A stretch of 64,000 bases of DNA, taken from positions 682,001 through 746,000 of the forward strand of contig NZ_CP060717.1 in the NCBI RefSeq assembly GCF_014396585.1, read 5' to 3'. The stretch's first letter is position 1; every line of letters begins with the position of its first letter. Both the position numbers and the translations under genes were made by a program. Below are positions 58,876-64,000 of this stretch, piece after piece. The notes under the pieces were generated by a model, which was not told the origin of the DNA, searched no databases, and saw nothing but the letters and a program-made list of their open reading frames with translations. This DNA is from Sphingomonas rhizophila. GTDB lineage: Bacteria > Pseudomonadota > Alphaproteobacteria > Sphingomonadales > Sphingomonadaceae.

Positions 58876-59408
58876 GCGAGCTGTCGAAATCCGGCGATTC
58901 AGGCATCTGGAAGAAGGCGCTGTTGACGGTGCCGGCGATCGTCATTGCCGGAAGCCTGATGGGGTATCTGTCGAACAGTGGTTTCGGCAACGCCTGGTAC
59001 GATCCGCTTCAGAAACCCTCCTTCCAGCCGCCGGGTTGGGCGTTCGGCGCGGTGTGGACCACGCTTTACACGATGATGGGCATCGCGCTTGCGACCATCC
59101 TCAACGAGCCGCGCTCCAAGCACCGCAGCACCGGCCTGGTGCTGTTCTTCATCCAGCTGGGGCTCAACTTCCTGTGGTCGCCGGTGTTCTTCGGCGCGGG
59201 CGCGATCGACTGGGCCTTCCTCATCATCCTGGCGATGAATGTGCTGGTGACGATGACGATAATCGCGTTCTGGAAAGTGCGCCCACTGGCGGGCGCGCTT
59301 CTCATTCCCTATCTGGCATGGTTGTGCCTGGCCACCGTGCTCAATCATGAGACGGGGCGGCTCAACCCGGGCGCGGATCGCGCGCCGCTGGGACTAACGG
59401 GAGCCTGA
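58872..59408 (+). CDS. tspO: TspO/MBR-family membrane protein
   Basis: 178 residues from the ATG at 58872, overlapping the tlyA stop. Five hydrophobic segments; family signatures WYDPLQKPSFQPPGWAFG and the tryptophan-rich FIQLGLNFLWSPVFFG of TspO. Bacterial TspO proteins bind porphyrins and tune pigment or stress responses. It is co-directed with ubiK, ybjN and proC. Confidence 0.88.
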   Translation: MSELSKSGDSGIWKKALLTVPAIVIAGSLMGYLSNSGFGNAWYDPLQKPSFQPPGWAFGAVWTTLYTMMGIALATILNEPRSKHRSTGLVLFFIQLGLNFLWSPVFFGAGAIDWAFLIILAMNVLVTMTIIAFWKVRPLAGALLIPYLAWLCLATVLNHETGRLNPGADRAPLGLTGA

Positions 59409-59411
59409 CGA

Positions 59412-59693
59412 ATGCAATCCGAAAACCGCCTGTTCGAAGACCTCGTCAAAATGATGAACGGCGCGGCGGGCACCTTTGCCGGCATGGGCCGCGAGGCTGA
59501 ATCCTCGATGCGCCAGAAGATGCGTGAATGGGTCGGCGGCCTCGACATGGTCAGCCGCGAGGAATTCGATGCGGTCAAGGCGATGGCCATCGCCGCCCGC
59601 GACGAGAATGACGCTCTGAAAAAACGGATCGACGCGCTGGAGGCGGCCGCCAAGCCAGCCAAGGCACCGAAGGCGCCCAAGGCGGGAGCCTGA
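59412..59693 (+). CDS. ubiK: UbiK-family accessory protein (BMFP)
   Basis: 93 residues, helical and coiled-coil-forming: NRLFEDLVKMMNGAAGTFAGM, MVSREEFDAVKAMAIAARDE, a heptad-like LKKRIDALEAAA and an Ala/Lys/Pro tail. These match the BMFP/UbiK family, trimeric membrane-fusogenic factors that support aerobic ubiquinone synthesis. It begins 4 bases after tspO. Confidence 0.83.
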   Translation: MQSENRLFEDLVKMMNGAAGTFAGMGREAESSMRQKMREWVGGLDMVSREEFDAVKAMAIAARDENDALKKRIDALEAAAKPAKAPKAPKAGA

Positions 59694-59749
59694 CCCTGAC
59701 CGACGCGACCGACGAAGCAGAGGAGCGCGACGACGGCGCGCCGATCGAC

Positions 59750-60202
59750 GTGCTCGAACAATATTTCGAAGCGCGCGGCTGGGCCTGTGAACGTACGGGC
59801 GACGGCGAAATCATTGCGTCCGCCACTGGCAGTTGGGCCCAGTATGAGCTTCGCGGCGTTTGGCGCCCGGACGACCAGGTGCTCCAGTTCCTTGCGTTCC
59901 CGGACATCAAGGTCGGCCCCGAAAAGCGCGGCCAGATCTACGAATCGCTCGGCCTGATCAACGAGCAGCTCTGGCTGGGGCATTTTGAGCTGTGGTCTGG
60001 TTCCGGGCTGGTGGTATTCCGCCACGCGACGCTCGTCGGCGAGGGTGACGGTCTCAGCTTCGAACAGGCCGAGGCCATTGCGGAGGCGGCGATCGAGGAA
60101 TGCGAGCGCTTCTACCCCGTGTTTCAGTTCGTGCTGTGGGGCGGGAAGTCCCCGTCCGAAGCCATTTCGGCCGCGCTGATCGACACCGTCGGCGAAGCCT
60201 GA
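59750..60202 (+). CDS. YbjN-domain protein
   Basis: 150 residues from the GTG at 59750: EQYFEARGWACERTGDGEII, QLWLGHFELWSG and AIAEAAIEECERFYPVFQF. YbjN proteins resemble type III secretion chaperones in fold and are of uncertain function. The frame is open upstream to position 59696, where a CTG would add residues TDATDEAEERDDGAPID. No ATG lies there, so the true start may be non-standard or at the GTG. It is followed by proC 4 bases later. Confidence 0.78.
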   Translation: MLEQYFEARGWACERTGDGEIIASATGSWAQYELRGVWRPDDQVLQFLAFPDIKVGPEKRGQIYESLGLINEQLWLGHFELWSGSGLVVFRHATLVGEGDGLSFEQAEAIAEAAIEECERFYPVFQFVLWGGKSPSEAISAALIDTVGEA

Positions 60203-60205
60203 CGC

Positions 60206-61015
60206 GTGATCGCCCTTCCCGAGCCCGCCTGGTTCGTCGGTTGCGGCAACATGGCGGGCGCCATGGTCGACGGCTGGCGGAAGGCCGGTGCCGACCTTTC
60301 CGGCGTTACCGTCATTCGGCCGAGCGGGACGCCGGTCGAAGGTGTCCGGACCGTCACCGCATATCCGGCAGGTGATAAGCCGGTATTCGTGATGCTCGGT
60401 TTCAAGCCGCAGAAGCTTGACGAGGTCGTGCCGTCGCTGGCGCCTCTGGTCGGTTCGAACTGCATCGTCGTCTCCCTTCTTGCCGGCGTTTCGGCGGAGA
60501 CGCTGCGCGCGCGCTTTCCATCGGCGCGCTTCGTCGTTCGCGCCATGCCGAACCTTGCCGTGTCGGAGCGGCTCGGCGTTACCGGCCTCCATGCCGTCGA
60601 GGACGACCTCGAAGCGCGGGAACTGGTGGAAGGCCTGATGTCCGCGTTGGGCCTAGCGCCATGGTTCGAGACCGAGGCGGAGCTCGGGGCGCTCGGCGCA
60701 GTCGCCGCGGCGGGCCCGGCCTATGTCGCTCGCTTTGCCGCTGCGATGGCTGCAGGGGGTGAAGCGCTAGGCCTCCCTGCCGACCTGTCGCGGCAGATCG
60801 CCGACAAGACGCTGGTCGGGACCGCAGCGCTGGCCGCCAAGGGCGAGAGCATGGAGTCGATCGCCCGGCGCGTTGCAAGCCCGCGAGGGACCACTGAGCA
60901 GGGTCTGCGGGTGCTCGACGCGTCCGATGGCCTGCAGCCGCTCGTTGATCGAATGCTTGAGGCCGCGGTCCGCCGGGGCCGTGAGCTGGCCGAGGAAGCT
61001 GCCCGCCACGGTTGA
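60206..61015 (+). CDS. proC: pyrroline-5-carboxylate reductase
   Basis: 269 residues starting at a GTG: the NADPH fold PAWFVGCGNMAGAMVDGW, VVSLLAGVSAETL, RFVVRAMPNLAVSE, then the C-terminal dimer signature VAAAGPAYVARFAAAM and ARRVASPRGTTEQGL. It reduces P5C to proline, the last step of proline biosynthesis. Confidence 0.95.
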   Translation: MIALPEPAWFVGCGNMAGAMVDGWRKAGADLSGVTVIRPSGTPVEGVRTVTAYPAGDKPVFVMLGFKPQKLDEVVPSLAPLVGSNCIVVSLLAGVSAETLRARFPSARFVVRAMPNLAVSERLGVTGLHAVEDDLEARELVEGLMSALGLAPWFETEAELGALGAVAAAGPAYVARFAAAMAAGGEALGLPADLSRQIADKTLVGTAALAAKGESMESIARRVASPRGTTEQGLRVLDASDGLQPLVDRMLEAAVRRGRELAEEAARHG

Positions 61016-61071
61016 TTCAGTGCGGCCGCTCCCGTAGGCGCCTCGTGCACTGCATCGAAGGACAATAAGGG

Positions 61072-61962
61072 ATGGCGGACACCGCAAGTTTCGACGATCG
61101 GGACGGCTGGATCTGGTTTGACGGGAAGCTCGTTCCGTGGCGCGAGGCGAACGTCCATATCCTGACGCACGCGATGCACTACGCGAGTTCTGTGTTTGAA
61201 GGGCAGCGCGCTTACAACGGAGTCATCTTCCGGCTGAACGACCATAGCGAGCGCCTGCGCCGCTCGGCGTCGATCCTTGGCTTCGACCTTCCCTGGTCAG
61301 CCGAGCAGATCAGCGATGCCTGCAACGAGGTCCTGAAGGCCAATGGCCTGACCGATGCCTACGTGCGTCCGATCGCCTGGCGCGGTTCGGAGCAGATGGG
61401 CGTCAGCGCGCAGAAGACCAAGCCACATCTCGCCATCGCGGCGTGGGAGTGGGGCAAGTATTTCGATCCGTCCATTGCCGAGAGGGGTATCCGCCTCGAC
61501 ATTTCGCCGTGGCGTCGTCCCGCGCCCTACACTGCGCCGACCCAGTCGAAGGCGGCTGGCCTGTACATGATTTGCACCATGGCAAAGCACGCCGCCGAGG
61601 ATCGCGGTTACAACGACGCGCTGATGTTCGACTGGCGTGGGCAGGTGGCGGAAGCGACCGGCGCGAACGCCTTCTTCATCCGCGACAACAAGCTCTACAC
61701 GCCGACGCCCGATTGCTTCCTGAACGGCATCACCCGCCGCACCGTGATGGGACTGGCCGAAAAGCGGGGCATCGAGGTCATCGAACGGGCAATCTGGCCA
61801 GAAGAACTTGAAAGCTTCCAACAATTCTTCCTGACCGGCAGCGCCGCGGAAGTAACGTTCGTCCAATCCGCCGGACCGTGGAATTTTGAAGTCGGAGAGT
61901 TGTCGCGCCAGCTTAGTCGTGACTATGATGACCTCGTCAATGGGCGCGCCGTTAACAACTAG
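61072..61962 (+). CDS. ilvE: branched-chain amino acid aminotransferase
   Basis: 296 residues of fold-type IV PLP enzymes: ILTHAMHYASSVFEGQRAY near residue 31, YVRPIAWRGSEQMGVS, PTQSKAAGLYM with the PLP Lys near residue 159 and VAEATGANAFFIRDN. It interconverts valine, leucine and isoleucine with their keto acids. It starts at an ATG after an AAGG-like sequence at 61063-61068. Confidence 0.94.
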   Translation: MADTASFDDRDGWIWFDGKLVPWREANVHILTHAMHYASSVFEGQRAYNGVIFRLNDHSERLRRSASILGFDLPWSAEQISDACNEVLKANGLTDAYVRPIAWRGSEQMGVSAQKTKPHLAIAAWEWGKYFDPSIAERGIRLDISPWRRPAPYTAPTQSKAAGLYMICTMAKHAAEDRGYNDALMFDWRGQVAEATGANAFFIRDNKLYTPTPDCFLNGITRRTVMGLAEKRGIEVIERAIWPEELESFQQFFLTGSAAEVTFVQSAGPWNFEVGELSRQLSRDYDDLVNGRAVNN

Positions 61963-62074
61963 GGGCGGCCGTTCCGTTCACACTTTTTTGTAACCTGTCT
62001 CTGCAAAAGCGGGATTGGCGAATGGTGTTGGGGAACCCCGTCTTGAGTCGCGTTTTGCGTCGGAAGATTTCCGG

Positions 62075-64000
62075 ATGAAGGGGCACGTGACGGAGCTGCC
62101 TCGCGCGTCATTGCGCGAGGTATTCGATATGCGTGTGCCCCGTGACGCGCGCGGCCGGGCCATCCGCCGCGCCCAGCTGGATGCTTTCGTCCGGTTGGTG
62201 CCGACTACGGTCATCGTCCAGCTACTGACGGCCGCGGTCCTTGTCGCCTCATTCCGGGGAAGCGTCGATTCCCTCTGGCTCGGGCTCTGGTTTGGGGCGG
62301 CCGTCCTGGCCTGCTTTGCCCGGTTGGCGCGCGCCATCCGTTTGCGCATCGATTTCGAGTACGCCCGCGCGCATCCCCCGAACCTCCTGAACATCTGCGT
62401 CATCGTCTGCGTCCTGGCCGGCCTGTGGCTGATCCCGCCCATATTCTGGTTCGACCAGGCCGGACCCGAGCAGCAATTGTTCCTCTGCGTGCTCGCCGCC
62501 GCGCTGATCAGCGCCGGATCGGTCACGATGGTCTCGGTGCCGCCGGTCGCGCTGTCCTACGTCAGCATCATGCTGATCGCCTGCGTGACGATCACCTACA
62601 AGCTCGACAATTATCCGCTCATTGCCCTGTCGGTGATCTACGCGGCGCTGCTGGTCGGGGCGATCGTTACCAACTCCCGGCAATTCATCGCTAACGTGAA
62701 AGCCAATCTCGACCTGCAGGAACGCGGCGAGATCATCCAGCTGCTGCGCGAATTCGAGGCGTCCGGGTCGGGCGGATTGTGGGAACTCGACGCGGATCTC
62801 CACATCACCAACATCTCGACCGAGCTCGCGTCGGGCATCGACATGACCACCGATGAAATCATCGGCCGGCATGCGCGCGATTTGCTCGATCCCGGTTACC
62901 GCGCCAGCGACCTGTCGACGGGCATGCGACGCCTCTTCGAGCAATTGGAGTCTGGGCAGCCATTCCGTGACCTCGCCGTTCCGGCGGTGAAGACGGGCCG
63001 CTGGTGGTCCCTGTCGGGGAAGCCGCTGCGCGATGCCTATGGCGAAGTCATCGGCTGGCGCGGCGTCGGGTCCGACATTACCGACCTGCGACTGACCGGC
63101 GACGATGCGGTCCGCGCCGCGCGCCGCGATCCCCTTACCGGCCTCGCGAATCGCCTGCTCGTGCGAGAGTTGCTCGAGGAATCGATCCTGTCGCACTGGA
63201 AAGGTCGTGGCGGCTGCGCGCTGCTGCTCGTGGACCTCGACAAGTTCAAGCTGGTCAACGACACGCTGGGACACGCCATCGGGGACCAGCTGCTGATCGA
63301 GGTCGCCCGCCGGCTGGAACGGACCACTGGCGGCCACGGCAGCGTCGGACGCCTCGGGGGGGACGAGTTCGCGCTGATCTGGACGGGGCCGACCGACAAC
63401 GAAACGCTGTCGCGCCTTGCCGACAAGATCATCGCGCAGCTCAGCAAGACCTACACGATCGGTGCCGCCAGCCTTCACATCGGCGCGACGATCGGCATCG
63501 CCCGCGGCCCCGTCGATGGCCGCCGCGAGGAACAGCTGATGCGCAGCGCCGACCTCGCGCTGTATCGCGCCAAGGAAGCGGGCCGGGGCGGGTACGCCTT
63601 CTTCGAAAGCTACATGTTCGAAGAGGCGGAAGATAACCGCCTGCTGGAAAACGACGTGCGCGACGCGCTTCACGGCGACGGACTCCGGCTGGCCTATCAG
63701 CCGATCGTCGATGCGCGGACTGGCGAAGTCGTCGGGCGAGAGGCACTTCTTCGGTGGCGCCATCCCACGCGGGGCGAGATTTCGCCCGAACTGTTCGTCC
63801 CGATTATCGAAGATGCCGGTCTCATCCACCAGATCGGCGACTGGGTGATCCGCGAGGCGTGCGCCGAAGCGTCGAAGTGGGACGAGAAATTCCGGGTCGC
63901 GGTGAATGTATCGGCGGCGCAGCTCCCGGGGGCCGGCCTTGCCAAGACAGTTCTGGGGGCCCTTGCGAACAGCGGACTGGAGCCATCACGGCTCGAGCTG
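62075..64000 (+). CDS. MASE-PAS-GGDEF-EAL cyclic-di-GMP protein (partial, 3' end beyond window)
   Basis: An open frame begins at the ATG at 62075 and runs off the right edge. It starts MKGHVTELPRASLRE and has several membrane helices over about residues 45-215. A PAS-like domain follows (FEASGSGGLWELDADL, ending VIGWRGVGSDITDLR). The GGDEF domain begins RRDPLTGLANRLLVREL and includes LGGDEFALIWTG, a full catalytic motif. The EAL domain begins LRLAYQPIVDARTGEVVG with GREALLRWRHPTRG. Both enzymatic signatures look intact, so it could be bifunctional, with membrane-linked sensing. A larger antisense frame in this region is a shadow. Confidence 0.88.
   Translation, partial: MKGHVTELPRASLREVFDMRVPRDARGRAIRRAQLDAFVRLVPTTVIVQLLTAAVLVASFRGSVDSLWLGLWFGAAVLACFARLARAIRLRIDFEYARAHPPNLLNICVIVCVLAGLWLIPPIFWFDQAGPEQQLFLCVLAAALISAGSVTMVSVPPVALSYVSIMLIACVTITYKLDNYPLIALSVIYAALLVGAIVTNSRQFIANVKANLDLQERGEIIQLLREFEASGSGGLWELDADLHITNISTELASGIDMTTDEIIGRHARDLLDPGYRASDLSTGMRRLFEQLESGQPFRDLAVPAVKTGRWWSLSGKPLRDAYGEVIGWRGVGSDITDLRLTGDDAVRAARRDPLTGLANRLLVRELLEESILSHWKGRGGCALLLVDLDKFKLVNDTLGHAIGDQLLIEVARRLERTTGGHGSVGRLGGDEFALIWTGPTDNETLSRLADKIIAQLSKTYTIGAASLHIGATIGIARGPVDGRREEQLMRSADLALYRAKEAGRGGYAFFESYMFEEAEDNRLLENDVRDALHGDGLRLAYQPIVDARTGEVVGREALLRWRHPTRGEISPELFVPIIEDAGLIHQIGDWVIREACAEASKWDEKFRVAVNVSAAQLPGAGLAKTVLGALANSGLEPSRLEL

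Noticed and set aside
62249-63829. 526-residue open frame on the minus strand
   Set aside because: It is antisense to a PAS-GGDEF-EAL protein with clear motifs on the plus strand. Its residue mix (Arg, Gly, Asp, Gln-rich) is typical of a high-GC shadow frame.

Overview
The window looks like a chromosomal segment of a high-GC alphaproteobacterium of the sphingomonad type. Support comes from the S9 protein with a long Ala/Pro/Glu-rich N-terminal extension, a PEPxxWA-CTERM sorting tail, a large TonB-dependent receptor, a glnK-amtB unit preceded by a TorF-type porin, and the general gene set. The taxonomic call is inference; no rRNA gene is present.

Layout. (1) Positions 1-9630 hold a copper-resistance island, all on the minus strand and probably one operon read right to left: copper P-type ATPase, a SAM methyltransferase, CueR, two small Cys/Met/His-rich exported proteins, multicopper oxidase CopA, outer-membrane CopB, a SnoaL-like protein, a DUF2231-like membrane protein, a DUF305 membrane protein and a DUF411 lipoprotein cut by the window edge. 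A MerR-type promoter with a 7-11-7 dyad and a 19-bp spacer lies directly upstream of the ATPase. (2) Positions 9715-20989 are accessory DNA: a heavily broken type III restriction/DEAD helicase gene, a small unknown gene, a MobA/MobL-like relaxase behind an operator-bearing promoter, two DEDD-fold exonuclease-like genes flanking an unknown gene, and a tyrosine recombinase whose start faces the 3' end of a tRNA-Gly(CCC). This is the right end of an integrative, mobilisable element; the copper island may be its cargo. (3) From 21 kb on the DNA is ordinary core genome: gltBD, amtB-glnK-porin, an acyl-CoA racemase, a queuosine-precursor transporter and a TonB receptor. Next comes a nucleoside-salvage stretch (adenosine kinase, LOG protein, CNT transporter, cytidine deaminase, 5'-nucleotidase, AMP nucleosidase). 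Then follow a MarR-EmrAB efflux operon, an exported M3 peptidase, an ArsR-AHSA1 pair, rplM-rpsI, cutA-ctaA, merC, zur, and a dxs to ilvE run that ends in a GGDEF/EAL protein cut by the right edge.

A recurring feature is the single-base deletion. Seven genes that are otherwise intact (DUF2231-like, amtB, the racemase C-terminus, the CNT transporter, emrB, an alpha/beta hydrolase C-terminus, tlyA) each lose their frame through one missing base, mostly in a G/C run. I read these mainly as assembly or consensus errors. The helicase gene is different: about five shifts plus two in-frame TAA codons, so it is probably a true pseudogene.

The most novel-looking parts are the copper operon's embedded methyltransferase and two Cys/Met-rich peptides, and the relaxase-linked module with two divergent exonuclease-fold proteins around an unknown gene.
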